This document shows, piece after piece, positions 51,502 to 59,869 of a DNA stretch of 64,000 nt. The stretch lies in the NCBI RefSeq assembly GCF_002101785.1, contig NZ_LQPJ01000144.1, positions 1-64,000 on the forward strand, given 5' to 3'. Source of the DNA: Mycobacterium palustre (GTDB lineage Bacteria; Actinomycetota; Actinomycetes; Mycobacteriales; Mycobacteriaceae). Each line of letters opens with the position of its first letter. Position 1 is the first letter of the stretch. The notes beneath the pieces are model-generated. The model was given only the letters and a program-made list of their open reading frames with translations, was not told the origin of the DNA and did no database searches. The position numbers and the translations under genes were made by a program.

Positions 51502-52197
51502 ATGGCCAAACTCGACTACGACGCCCTGAACTCACAGCTTCGCTACCTGATGTTCTCGGTGTTTGCCGTGCGGCCGGGCGAGCTCGGCGAAAAGCGTGAC
51601 GCCGTGATCGACGACGCGGCGAGGTTTTTCAAGGTGCAGGAGGAGCGCGGCGTCGTGGTGCGCGGCCTGTACGACGTGGCCGGGCTGCGCGCCGACGCGG
51701 ACTTCATGATCTGGACCCACGCCGAGCGCGTCGAGGCGCTGCAGGCCACCTACGCCGACTTCCGGCGCACCACCACGCTGGGCCGGGCCTGCTCGCCGGT
51801 GTGGAGCGCCGTGGCGCTGCACCGGCCGGCCGAGTTTAACAAGAGCCACATCCCGGCGTTCCTGGCCGGCGAGGAGCCCGGCGCCTACATCTGCGTGTAT
51901 CCGTTCGTGCGGTCCTACGAGTGGTACCTGCTGCCCGACGAGGAGCGCCGCCGCATGCTCGCCGAGCACGGCATGGCCGCCCGCGAGTACAAGGACGTCC
52001 GCGCCAACACCGTGTCCGCGTTCGCGCTGGGCGACTACGAATGGATCCTGGCGTTCGAGGCGCCCGAGCTGCACCGCATCGTCGACCTGATGCGCCAGCT
52101 GCGCGCCACCGACGCCCGCCGCCACACCCGGGCCGAGACGCCGTTCTTCACCGGGCCGCGGGTGCCGGTCGAGCAGCTGGTGGGGGCCCTGCCGTGA
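51502..52197 (+). CDS. chdC: Coproheme decarboxylase
   Basis: ChdC (HemQ) removes two propionate carboxyl groups from iron-coproporphyrin to give heme b, using hydrogen peroxide. The 231-residue chlorite-dismutase-fold protein has YDALNSQLRYLMFSVFAV at the N-terminus, the catalytic-Tyr-region YPFVRSYEWYLLP, and the heme-ligand-region MLAEHGMAAREYKDV. The Arg of dismutase-active relatives is not expected in this clade. It is the third gene of the heme operon and overlaps the methyltransferase gene by four bases (GTGA). Confidence 0.95.
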   Translation: MAKLDYDALNSQLRYLMFSVFAVRPGELGEKRDAVIDDAARFFKVQEERGVVVRGLYDVAGLRADADFMIWTHAERVEALQATYADFRRTTTLGRACSPVWSAVALHRPAEFNKSHIPAFLAGEEPGAYICVYPFVRSYEWYLLPDEERRRMLAEHGMAAREYKDVRANTVSAFALGDYEWILAFEAPELHRIVDLMRQLRATDARRHTRAETPFFTGPRVPVEQLVGALP

Positions 52198-52943
52198 GCG
52201 CTCCCGACGTGAACGATCCCACCCGCTTCGAGGAGATGTACCGCGACGACCGGCTGTCGCACGGCCTGCCCGCCGCCACGCCGTGGGACATCGGCGGCCC
52301 GCAGCCGGTGGTCCAGCGGCTGGTGGCCCTGGGCGCCGTCAAGGGCGAGGTGCTCGACCCGGGCACCGGTCCCGGGCACCACGCCATCCACTACGCCTCC
52401 AAGGGCTACGCGGCCACCGGCATCGACGGGTCGGAGGGCGCCCTGGAGCGGGCCCGCGAGAACGCCCGCAAGGCCGGGGTGTCGGTGAACTTCGAGCTGG
52501 CCGACGCCACCACCCTCGACGGATTCGACAACCGCTTCGACACCGTCGTCGACTGCGCCTTCTACCACACCTTCAGCACCGAGCCCGACCTGCAGCGCTC
52601 CTACGCGCGGGCGCTGCACCGCGCGACCAAGCCCGGGGCCCGGCTGTACATGTTCGAGTTCGGCGAGCACGACGTCAACGGCTTCAAGATGCCGCGGTCG
52701 CTGTCCGAGGACGACTTCCGTCAGGTGCTGCCGGCCGGCGGCTGGGAGATCACCTACCTGGGCCCGACCACGTACCTGGTCAACTTCAGCGCCGAGGCGA
52801 TCGAGGGGATGGCCGCGCGCAACCCCGACATGGCCGACCAGGTGCGGCCGATGCTGGAACGCTTCCGGGCGATGGAGCCGTGGCTGACCGGCGGGCGCGT
52901 GCACGCGCCGTTCTGGGAATGCCACGCCACGCGGGTGGACTGA
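52194..52943 (+). CDS. Class I SAM-dependent methyltransferase (Rv2675c-like)
   Basis: The 249-residue protein has the SAM-binding motif VLDPGTGPGHHAIHYASKGY (motif I), IDGSEGALERA (motif II acidic residue) and VVDCAFYHTFS (motif IV). Substrate is unknown. GTG 52194 overlaps the chdC stop, so it is translationally coupled to heme biosynthesis. It may act on a tetrapyrrole or merely be co-expressed. It converges on msrB. Confidence 0.9.
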   Translation: MSAPDVNDPTRFEEMYRDDRLSHGLPAATPWDIGGPQPVVQRLVALGAVKGEVLDPGTGPGHHAIHYASKGYAATGIDGSEGALERARENARKAGVSVNFELADATTLDGFDNRFDTVVDCAFYHTFSTEPDLQRSYARALHRATKPGARLYMFEFGEHDVNGFKMPRSLSEDDFRQVLPAGGWEITYLGPTTYLVNFSAEAIEGMAARNPDMADQVRPMLERFRAMEPWLTGGRVHAPFWECHATRVD

Positions 52944-52966
52944 GTTCCCGCCGGACCGGGCTGGCG

Positions 52967-53377
52967 CTAGCCGTCCGCCGGCACCAGCCGCAGCGAGATC
53001 GAGTTGATGCAGTACCGCTGATCCGTCGGCGTCGGGTAGCCCTCGCCTTCGAAGACGTGCCCCAGGTGGCTGTGGCAGTTGGCGCACAGCACCTCGACGC
53101 GCCGCATCCCCAGCGAATCGTCCGGGCGCAGGATCACCGCGTCGGAGCTCGCCGGGTCGAAGAACGACGGCCAACCGCAGTGCGACTCGAATTTCTCTGT
53201 GCTGCGGAACAATTCGGCACCGCAGGCCCGGCATTGGTAGATGCCTTCGGTCTTGGTGTCGGTGTACTCACCGGTGAACGGCCGCTCGGTGCCGGCGCGG
53301 CGCAGCACCTGGAACTCTTCGGGCGTGAGCTTCTGCCGCCACTCGTCGTCGGAGAGCTCAAGCTTGGGTCGGGTCAT
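52967..53377 (-). CDS. msrB: Methionine-R-sulfoxide reductase
   Basis: MsrB repairs the R-epimer of methionine sulfoxide in proteins. The 136-residue protein has two zinc CxxC pairs (YQCRACGAEL and VLCANCHSHLGHVF), the active-site His residues, and the catalytic cysteine in DQRYCINSISLRL near the C-terminus. The ATG overlaps the aftC stop (ATGA on the minus strand), so it is coupled to the arabinosyltransferase gene upstream. Full-length. Confidence 0.97.
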   Translation of the reverse strand: MTRPKLELSDDEWRQKLTPEEFQVLRRAGTERPFTGEYTDTKTEGIYQCRACGAELFRSTEKFESHCGWPSFFDPASSDAVILRPDDSLGMRRVEVLCANCHSHLGHVFEGEGYPTPTDQRYCINSISLRLVPADG

Positions 53378-54660
53378 GCATCCACGCTAGCGTCGATTTC
53401 GCGCTCGCGCTCGGGCGCCAGCCACGCCGGGTCGATGCCCTCGTCCAGCCGGTTCTCGGCCTTGGCGTCCAGGTAGCGGAAGCACAGCACCGTGAACACG
53501 ACGATCAGCAGCAGCGACCAGCCGTAGGTGATCTTCAGGTAGTGCAGCGCCCGGCCGTACCTCATGTACCGGTAGATCAGCCAGTCGTCGAGGGTCAAGA
53601 AGCCGTAGACCCCCAGCCAGGCCGGCCAGTTGCGGATCACCGAGTTGCGCAGCACGACCGTCATCAGGAAGGGGAACAGCATCATCGAGTAGTAGCCCTG
53701 CGCCAGCGGCAGCGCCAGCCACGACCACAGCAGCAGCACGCCCGACGAGGTGGCAAACCAGAACAGCGGGTCGCGGGTGCGGTAGTAGCGGTACAGCAAC
53801 CACAGGGCGCCGATCGCCAGCAGCGTGAAAAGGATCCGCAGGAACAGGATCAGCCAGGTGGGCAGCCCGAAGTACACGCCGTTGCCCTCGACCGAGCTGT
53901 TGAAGTAGTCCCGGGTCCCGCCGATGTAGGGCAGCGTCTTGGTGAAGAAGTCCATCGGGTGGCTGACGAGCGGCAGCGCGGCCAGGTTGATCACCACGGG
54001 GACCACGATCGCGGCCACCACCGCGCGCCACTGCCGGTTCAGCAGGGGCAGCAACAGCAGCGGCCCGAGCAGCGGTTTGAGCGTCAGCGTCAGGCCGATC
54101 GCGATACCGGCCCACCACTGCCGGCTGGGGCGCCCGTCGAGCAGCCACGAAAAGAACAGCATTTCCGCCAGCAGCACGCAGCCGTTGATGTTGGTGAAGA
54201 CGAGCGTGCTGGTCACCGTCTCGGTGCAGAACATCGCCAGCAGCAGGGCGGGCGCGGCCACCGAGGACAGCGTGAACTTGAACAGCCGCAGCAGCAAATA
54301 CCAGGCGATCAAAATGGCCACGGTGTTGATCAGGATGAACAAATACCGCGACGGCGTGAAGGACAGGTACCCGAACGGCGCCATCAGCAGCGTGCCGCCG
54401 GGCGGGTACAGGTAGTGCGGGTCGACGTAGTCGAAGTGCTCGTTGTAGATGTCCCAGCCGTGCCGGAAGTTCAGCACCGCGCGGTAGACCGGCTTGAAGT
54501 CGTCGGTGACGTTGCCGTTGAGCGTGAGCACGATGCTGCGGTGCAGCACCGACAGAATCGCCAACGGCCACAGCGCGGATCGCAGTACCGTCGCCGCGCT
54601 CGGCGCACTGGTGCGGGGACCCAACGCGGCCAGCATCCAATTCACCAGCGCACCGTACAC
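53374..54660 (-). CDS. aftC: Arabinofuranosyltransferase AftC
   Basis: AftC is a membrane GT-C glycosyltransferase that adds alpha-1,3 arabinofuranose branches to arabinogalactan and lipoarabinomannan, using decaprenylphosphoryl-arabinose. The 428-residue protein has about ten membrane helices. An Asp-Asp pair (D53, D54 in NGNVTDDFKPVYRA) lies in the first outer loop at the GT-C catalytic position. Length is close to the M. tuberculosis protein. GTG 54660 is used. It follows the secreted hydrolase-like gene by 19 bases and precedes msrB, in one leftward operon. Confidence 0.94.
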   Translation of the reverse strand: MYGALVNWMLAALGPRTSAPSAATVLRSALWPLAILSVLHRSIVLTLNGNVTDDFKPVYRAVLNFRHGWDIYNEHFDYVDPHYLYPPGGTLLMAPFGYLSFTPSRYLFILINTVAILIAWYLLLRLFKFTLSSVAAPALLLAMFCTETVTSTLVFTNINGCVLLAEMLFFSWLLDGRPSRQWWAGIAIGLTLTLKPLLGPLLLLPLLNRQWRAVVAAIVVPVVINLAALPLVSHPMDFFTKTLPYIGGTRDYFNSSVEGNGVYFGLPTWLILFLRILFTLLAIGALWLLYRYYRTRDPLFWFATSSGVLLLWSWLALPLAQGYYSMMLFPFLMTVVLRNSVIRNWPAWLGVYGFLTLDDWLIYRYMRYGRALHYLKITYGWSLLLIVVFTVLCFRYLDAKAENRLDEGIDPAWLAPEREREIDASVDA

Positions 54661-54679
54661 CGATGCCGGCGGCCAACTC

Positions 54680-56239
54680 TCAGGCGGGACAGTACGTGTC
54701 GGTCCCCGGCAGCTTGCCGCTGTTGAGGTAGCCGATCAGCGGCGGCACCGCGCACGGCGAGTAGACGCTGGCGCCGTGGCCGATGCCCTGCCACATCACC
54801 CGCTTGCTGGCGGCGTTGGCGTTGATCACGGTGGCCGCCGTCGCGGCGACCCCTTCCATGCCGACGATCGGGTCGTCCTGCACGCCCGCCAGCAGGACGT
54901 CGACCTTGAGGTCCTTGGGCGGGGCCGGCGGCGAAACCACCGGCCAGTGCACGCATTTGACCATGTTGAGCGCGGCGACCGTGCCGAACTGCGGATAAAG
55001 CTTCCCCCACGCCACCACGAGCTCGCGCACCCGGTCGGGGGTCGGGCGGTTGACCGCGTCGCTGCAGGAGTTGACGAACTGGCCGTCGGAGTCGGTGACG
55101 GAAAAGGCGTGGCCGATCAGGTTGTTGAGCGGGCCGGCGTCGCCGGAGCGGGCCGCCGCCAGGGCGTTGGCCAGGCTGGTGGTGGCGCCGACGCGGCCGC
55201 CGGACGGGAAACCCAGCGCGACGGTGATGGCGTTGGCCACCGCGGCCACCGTCACACCGCCGGGCCCCTTGCCGGCGCGGGCGTCGGCCAGCAGCGCGCT
55301 GACGGCCCCCTTCGGGTCCGGGCCCAGCGCGCAGTTCACCGCGACGCACTGGGCGGCGAACGCGTCGAGCGCGGCCTGCTGGCCCTTGACCTGTTGCTCG
55401 GCGGCCGCTTCGGCGTTGACGCCCAACGCGACCGGCGAGTCGAGGATCAGCCGCGCCACCCGGTCGGGCCGCGACGCGGCGTAGGCCAGCGCCACCTGGG
55501 CGCCGTTGCCGATCCCGACCAGCGCGACGGCGGGCACGTCCCACAGGCTGCGCAGCCGCTCGATGTCGGAGGCGGCGTGGGAGTTGTCGTAGTCCGAGGC
55601 GCCCGGCGCGATGGCGTCGGTGCAGTTGGTGGTGGCGGTGTTGGAGATCTCGGAGAGGTTCGCGACGGGGTCGTCGCCGGGCTGGAACTGCGCCTGATCC
55701 CGCATCGCCTGCCGGTCCAGCTGATCGCGGCAGTCGATGGGGCTCGACATGCCGATGCCGCGGCGGTCGACGGCGACGATGGGCCGGCTCTGCAGCACGT
55801 CGGCGCCGCCGCGGGCCAGCCACACCGGCAGCTGCGCCGACGACGGCAGGTCCGAGCCGGTGGTGAAGACGAGCGGGCCGGCGTCGCGCGGGGTCTTGTC
55901 CGATCGGGCCCGCACCACGCCGATGGACAGCGTGCCGCCCCCGCCGCCCGCGGGGTCGAGGTCGGTGTCGTAGGTTGCGCAGTCGAGCTGGACGCCCGGC
56001 GCGGCGGGGACGGCCGCGTCGCCGAACACCCGCGACGTGCAGTCGCGCCAGGACAGGTCGTTCTTGGGCGCCGCGATCGGCGGCGGGCCGCTGGGCGGCG
56101 GCTTGGTCGGGGCCACGCCCTGCGGCCTGGCGCCGGAATTGGTGGCGAAGCGCGGGTCCGCGGCCAGGCCCGGGACGCAGCCGGCCAGCACGGTGGTCGC
56201 CGCGATCGCGATCGCGGCGGTGGTGAGGCGCCGACTCAT
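54680..56239 (-). CDS. Secreted alpha/beta-hydrolase-fold lipoprotein lacking the nucleophile Ser (Rv2672-like)
   Basis: The 519-residue protein has a signal peptide with lipobox ending VLAGC (Cys21), then a tripeptidyl-aminopeptidase-like alpha/beta hydrolase domain: PIVAVDRRGIGMSSPIDC, then VALVGIGNGAQVALAYAAS. In the nucleophile elbow the expected G-x-S-x-G reads GIGNG: Asn245 replaces Ser. The late Asp (AGVQDDPIVGM) and His (GIGHGASVY) positions are retained. Multiple cysteines suggest disulfides outside the membrane. It may be catalytically dead. It is between the ribD-like and aftC genes on the same strand. Confidence 0.88.
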   Translation of the reverse strand: MSRRLTTAAIAIAATTVLAGCVPGLAADPRFATNSGARPQGVAPTKPPPSGPPPIAAPKNDLSWRDCTSRVFGDAAVPAAPGVQLDCATYDTDLDPAGGGGGTLSIGVVRARSDKTPRDAGPLVFTTGSDLPSSAQLPVWLARGGADVLQSRPIVAVDRRGIGMSSPIDCRDQLDRQAMRDQAQFQPGDDPVANLSEISNTATTNCTDAIAPGASDYDNSHAASDIERLRSLWDVPAVALVGIGNGAQVALAYAASRPDRVARLILDSPVALGVNAEAAAEQQVKGQQAALDAFAAQCVAVNCALGPDPKGAVSALLADARAGKGPGGVTVAAVANAITVALGFPSGGRVGATTSLANALAAARSGDAGPLNNLIGHAFSVTDSDGQFVNSCSDAVNRPTPDRVRELVVAWGKLYPQFGTVAALNMVKCVHWPVVSPPAPPKDLKVDVLLAGVQDDPIVGMEGVAATAATVINANAASKRVMWQGIGHGASVYSPCAVPPLIGYLNSGKLPGTDTYCPA

Positions 56240-56264
56240 GCCGACCACAGTAGCCAGAAAACCG

Positions 56265-57008
56265 TCAGGCCTTAACGTAGCGGGCGTACAGGTAGCCGGC
56301 GTCGTCGCCGAGGAGGTGCGCGCGCCGCATCCGGGTCAGCGCCTGCTCGGGCCCGGTCGCGATGCGCCGGGCCAGGCCGCCCACGAGGTAGGGCGCGATC
56401 GTCAGACACAGCTCGTCGAGCAGGTCGCGCCGGATGAACGCGCCGAGCAGGGTCGGGCCGCCCTCGGTCAGCACGCGGCGCAGCCCGCGCGCGGCCAGGG
56501 CGCCCAGCAGGGCCGTTTCGTCGACCCGGCCGGGATCGGGGCCCGAGCAGTCGACCACCTCGCACAGCCCGGCGAGCCGGCGGCGCGTCTCGGTGACCGC
56601 CGCCGCGCAGGTGAGCACCAGCGGCGGCACCTCGGTGCGGGTGAACACCGTCATGTCGCGGTCGAGGCGCCCCGACCCGGTCACGATCGCCAGCGGCGGG
56701 ACCTCACCCTGCCCGCGCGCCTGCCGCCGCTGCCGATCGGCGGCGCCCAGCTGCGCGCCGGAATAGCCCTCGATGCGCACCGTGCCCGCGCCGACGACGA
56801 TGACGTCGGCGAGCTCGCGCAGCAGCTCGAAGATCAGCCGGTCGCCGGTTCCGCCCATGCCGCCGCTCTTGCCGTCGGCGGTGGCGCCGCCGTCGACGCT
56901 GGTGATGAAGTTCGCCCGCAGCCACGTGCCGTCGCGCTCGGGATACGCATAAAGCCGGGGAAGTTCGCCGTCGTCGAGTTCGCGGGTCGACCCGAGCAGC
57001 GTCAGCAT
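56265..57008 (-). CDS. ribD: RibD C-terminal-type reductase (Rv2671-like)
   Basis: The 247-residue protein corresponds only to the reductase half of RibD (5-amino-6-ribosylaminouracil reductase fold), without the deaminase half. It has LRANFITSVDGGAT, the NADPH-binding VIVVGAGTVRIEGY, and VLTEGGPTLLGAF. In M. tuberculosis the homologue can substitute for dihydrofolate reductase and is linked to resistance to p-aminosalicylate. It is the first gene of a leftward run with the lipoprotein, aftC and msrB genes and diverges from zapE by 35 bases. Confidence 0.92.
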   Translation of the reverse strand: MLTLLGSTRELDDGELPRLYAYPERDGTWLRANFITSVDGGATADGKSGGMGGTGDRLIFELLRELADVIVVGAGTVRIEGYSGAQLGAADRQRRQARGQGEVPPLAIVTGSGRLDRDMTVFTRTEVPPLVLTCAAAVTETRRRLAGLCEVVDCSGPDPGRVDETALLGALAARGLRRVLTEGGPTLLGAFIRRDLLDELCLTIAPYLVGGLARRIATGPEQALTRMRRAHLLGDDAGYLYARYVKA

Positions 57009-57030
57009 GAGCTCGATTGCAGCACGCCGC

Positions 57031-57036
57031 TACAGT
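57031..57036 (+). promoter_or_regulatory. zapE -10 element
   Basis: TACAGT is followed by seven bases and ATG 57044, consistent with leaderless transcription. Confidence 0.6.
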
Positions 57037-57043
57037 CCGGTGC

Positions 57044-58117
57044 ATGCGCGGGTCCGGTCCTTCCCGGGTGGCTCGCCTGGTCGATCGGCGTCCCAGCGTC
57101 TCACCGGAACGGCTGATCGCCCAGCTGCGGCCGCCCCCGACGTTCGCCGACGTGAGCTTCGCCACCTATCGCCCCGATCCCGCGGAACCGACCCAGGCCG
57201 CCGCCGTGGTCGCCTGTCAGGACTTCTGCCGGCGGGCCGTGGCGCGGCGGGCCGGGCGGCGCAAGCTGTTCGGCGGGCGCGAGGTGCTGCCCGGCGTCGG
57301 GCTCTACCTCGACGGCGGGTTCGGGGTCGGCAAGACCCACCTGCTCGCCTCGGCCTACTACCAGCTGCCCGGCGACGGCCCGCAACCCCCAACTCCCAAG
57401 GCGTTCGCCACGTTTGGCGAGCTCACCCAGCTCGCCGGGGTGTTCGGCTACGTCGAATGCATCGACATGCTCGCCGATTACACCGCGGTGTGCATCGACG
57501 AGTTCGAGCTCGACGACCCGGGCAACACCACGCTGGTCTCGCGGATGCTGTCCGCGCTGGTCGAGCGGGGCGTGTCGGTGGCCGCCACCTCCAACACGCT
57601 GCCCGAGCGGCTCGGTGAGGGGCGCTTCGCCGCCCAGGACTTCCTGCGCGAAATCAACACGCTGGCAAGCATTTTCACCACGGTTCGGATCGAAGGCCCG
57701 GACTACCGGCACCGCGGCCTGCCGCCCGCCCCGCAGCCGCTGTCGGACGCGGAGGTCACCGCGCGCGCCGCCGCACTCGACGGGGCGACGCTGGACGACT
57801 TCGACGCCCTGTGCGCACACCTGGCCACCATGCACCCGTCGCGCTACCTCAGCCTGATCGAGGGCGTGACGGCGGTGTTTTTGACCGGCGTGCACGGCAT
57901 CGACGACCAGAACGTCGCGCTGCGGCTGGTGGCGCTCACCGACCGGCTCTACGACGCCGGCATCCCGGTGGTGGCGTCGGGGGCCAAGCTCGACACCATC
58001 TTCAGCGAGGAGATGCTGGCCGGCGGGTATCGCAAGAAGTACTTGCGGGCCACGTCGCGCCTGGTGGCCCTGACCTCGATGGGGCGGGCGGGGATCAGCC
58101 GAGCTCGCGAACCATGA
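57044..58117 (+). CDS. zapE: AFG1/ZapE-family ATPase (Rv2670c-like)
   Basis: ZapE/AFG1 proteins are AAA-type ATPases; in E. coli ZapE destabilises FtsZ rings during late division. The 357-residue protein has Walker A GGFGVGKT at residues 91-98, Walker B VCIDEFELDD, and the sensor-1-like VAATSNTLPERLGEGRF. These are the AFG1 signatures. The gene diverges from the ribD-like gene and its 3' end overlaps the convergent GNAT gene by 23 bases. Role in mycobacterial division is inferred. Confidence 0.9.
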   Translation: MRGSGPSRVARLVDRRPSVSPERLIAQLRPPPTFADVSFATYRPDPAEPTQAAAVVACQDFCRRAVARRAGRRKLFGGREVLPGVGLYLDGGFGVGKTHLLASAYYQLPGDGPQPPTPKAFATFGELTQLAGVFGYVECIDMLADYTAVCIDEFELDDPGNTTLVSRMLSALVERGVSVAATSNTLPERLGEGRFAAQDFLREINTLASIFTTVRIEGPDYRHRGLPPAPQPLSDAEVTARAAALDGATLDDFDALCAHLATMHPSRYLSLIEGVTAVFLTGVHGIDDQNVALRLVALTDRLYDAGIPVVASGAKLDTIFSEEMLAGGYRKKYLRATSRLVALTSMGRAGISRAREP

Positions 58118-58613
58118 CGTAGTCGTTCTCGAGGCGCGCGCCCACCCGAAAGGTCCTGGTGCCGTTGACCGTAAAGCCGCTCTTGGCGTAGAAGCGTTGG
58201 GCGCGTCGGTTGGCCTGGTTGACGCCCAGCCACACCGAGCGCGCGCCCCAGCACCGCGCGGTGGCCAGCGCGCGGTCCATCAGCGCGGCCGCGACGCCGG
58301 AGCCGTGGTGCTCGGACAGCACGTAGATCTTCGACAGCTCGGCCGTGTCGACGGCCGGGTCGCGAATCAGCATGGCGTAACCGATGATTCGGCCGTCGCG
58401 GGCCGCGGTGAGCACCGCGCGGTGAGGGTCGGCCAGGTACTCCGCGAAGCGTTCGGCCGACAGGTGGGCGTCGACGAACGCCGCGATGTCTTCGGCGGCC
58501 GTCCCGGGCGGGCACGCCAACGGAAAGGTTTGCGCCGCAACGGCGGCCAGCTCCGCGGTGTCGGCCGAACCCGTCGCCAGCGATACCGGTCCCCCGCGGG
58601 TCACAGATTCCAT
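58095..58613 (-). CDS. GNAT-family N-acetyltransferase (Rv2669-like)
   Basis: The 172-residue protein has the GNAT motif A region: AELSKIYVLSEHHGSGVAAALMDRALATARC (acetyl-CoA-binding QxxGxG/A variant HHGSGVAAAL). Motif B follows (VWLGVNQANRRAQRFYAKSGF), where Asn and Tyr are typical. Substrate unknown. ATG 58613 lies within the end of the preceding exported-protein gene (13-base overlap), so expression is coupled. Confidence 0.9.
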   Translation of the reverse strand: MESVTRGGPVSLATGSADTAELAAVAAQTFPLACPPGTAAEDIAAFVDAHLSAERFAEYLADPHRAVLTAARDGRIIGYAMLIRDPAVDTAELSKIYVLSEHHGSGVAAALMDRALATARCWGARSVWLGVNQANRRAQRFYAKSGFTVNGTRTFRVGARLENDYVMVRELG

Positions 58614-59107
58614 TGCGCCAGGTGGTAACCCGTCTTCTTGTCCAGCAGCACCACCGTCGAGACCGGATCCCGGTAGGCGTCCCAGTAGACCCCGCCGCGC
58701 ACGATCGCCCCGTTGGGCGCGTTGGTGAGCACGTTGTCCAGGGCGTCGGGCGCGTCGGACGGCCGCGGCTTGTAGGCGTCGGCGTACGGGGTCACCCCGT
58801 CGAAGCTGAAGACGGTCGCCATGACGAACGGGTTGGGCACCCGGACCGCGCGGACCGTCACGTCGGCGCGCTCGACGGAGCTGCCGGGAAAGCCCCTGAA
58901 GGTGCCTTCGCGGGTGTAGCCGAATCCCGGCGGCGGGTCGACGGGGCCCACGCCGCTGACCGTGACGTCGGCGACGTAGGTGCCGGTGTCCACCCGCAGG
59001 GTGTCACCGACGTGCCCGATTGGGGCGTCGCCCGCCCATGCGCGGGGCGCGGCGGCGCCCGCGGCGGCGACCAGGAGCATGGACAGGGCGATCAGCCAAC
59101 GGCGCAT
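58601..59107 (-). CDS. Exported conserved protein (Rv2668-like)
   Basis: The 168-residue protein has a classical signal peptide (MRRWLIALSMLLVAAAGAAA, cleavage near AWA-GDAP at residue 26). The mature beta-rich domain includes VGDTLRVDTGTYVADVTVSGV and PFVMATVFSFDGVTPYADAY, the latter like telomeric-repeat-binding-factor-2-type/MPT63-like immunoglobulin folds. It is secreted or cell-wall associated; function is unknown. It follows clpC2 by 21 bases on the same strand, so it may share the clpC2 promoter. Confidence 0.85.
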   Translation of the reverse strand: MRRWLIALSMLLVAAAGAAAPRAWAGDAPIGHVGDTLRVDTGTYVADVTVSGVGPVDPPPGFGYTREGTFRGFPGSSVERADVTVRAVRVPNPFVMATVFSFDGVTPYADAYKPRPSDAPDALDNVLTNAPNGAIVRGGVYWDAYRDPVSTVVLLDKKTGYHLAQWNL

Positions 59108-59128
59108 CTTGGCATGATCGCACACGCG

Positions 59129-59866
59129 CTATTGCGCGGGGGAGGGGTTGTTGCCGCTGGTCAGTGCGTCGAGCGCGGCGATCAGGTCCGCCTCGGCGCG
59201 GTCCTTGTCGACGCCGGCCCGGTGCAGGGCCCCGGCCCCGTCTTCGAGTTCGAGCAGGGCCAGCAGCAGGTGTTCGGTGCCAATGTAGTTGTGCCCGAGG
59301 CGAAGCGCCTCGCGGACGGTCAGCTCGAGGGCCTTGCGGGCCGGCCCGCTGAACGGGAGGAGCTCCGGCGGCTCGGCGGCCGCCGGCGGGAGCGTCACGG
59401 CGGCGCGCAGGGCGTCGACGTCGACCTGCTGCCGGGTTAGCAGGACGCTGGACAGCGCCGCCGGGTCGCCGAGCATGCCGAGCAGCAGGTGGTCGGGAGT
59501 GATCTCGGAATTGCCGGCCTCGTGCGCCGCGTTCTGCGCGGCGACCACCGCGTTGCGGGCCCGCGGCGTGAAGCGCCCGAAGCCCTGCTCGAGGTCCGGC
59601 GTGGCGGGCTCGGCGCGGGGGACGAAGCGCTTCTGGGCGGCCTGCTTGGTGACGCCCATGCTCTTGCCGATGTCGGTCCAGGAGGCCCCCGAGCGGCGGG
59701 CCTGGTCGACGAAGTGTCCGATCAGGTGGTCGGCGACCTCGCCCAGGTGCTCGGCGGCCAGTACGGCGTCGGCGAGCTGGTCGAGCACGTCGGTGTGCAC
59801 CCGCTTGATGGCGTTGATCAGCTCGTCGAGGCGGACGGGGTAGGCGATGGGCGTCGGCTCGGACAT
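59129..59866 (-). CDS. clpC2: ClpC2: Clp N-domain protein with helix-turn-helix-like N-terminus
   Basis: ClpC2 has two Clp_N repeats (about residues 97-165 and 170-240; e.g. EITPDHLLLGMLGD and NYIGTEHLLLALLELEDG) but no ATPase domain. The homologue is thought to bind ClpC1-targeting antibiotics of the cyclomarin type and so protect ClpC1. Its first 90 residues contain a helix-turn-helix-like segment at about 62-81 (SWTDIGKSMGVTKQAAQKRF). The promoter carries two perfect palindromes over the -35 and -10. Together these suggest autorepression relieved by a ligand. ATG 59866 is preceded by the -10 at leaderless spacing. Confidence 0.93.
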   Translation of the reverse strand: MSEPTPIAYPVRLDELINAIKRVHTDVLDQLADAVLAAEHLGEVADHLIGHFVDQARRSGASWTDIGKSMGVTKQAAQKRFVPRAEPATPDLEQGFGRFTPRARNAVVAAQNAAHEAGNSEITPDHLLLGMLGDPAALSSVLLTRQQVDVDALRAAVTLPPAAAEPPELLPFSGPARKALELTVREALRLGHNYIGTEHLLLALLELEDGAGALHRAGVDKDRAEADLIAALDALTSGNNPSPAQ

Positions 59867-59869
59867 GCC

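Noticed and set aside
53542..54726. Long antisense frame opposite aftC
   Set aside because: It is a Gln/Arg/Pro-rich mirror of the membrane-helix codons of aftC, with no start signal or family match.
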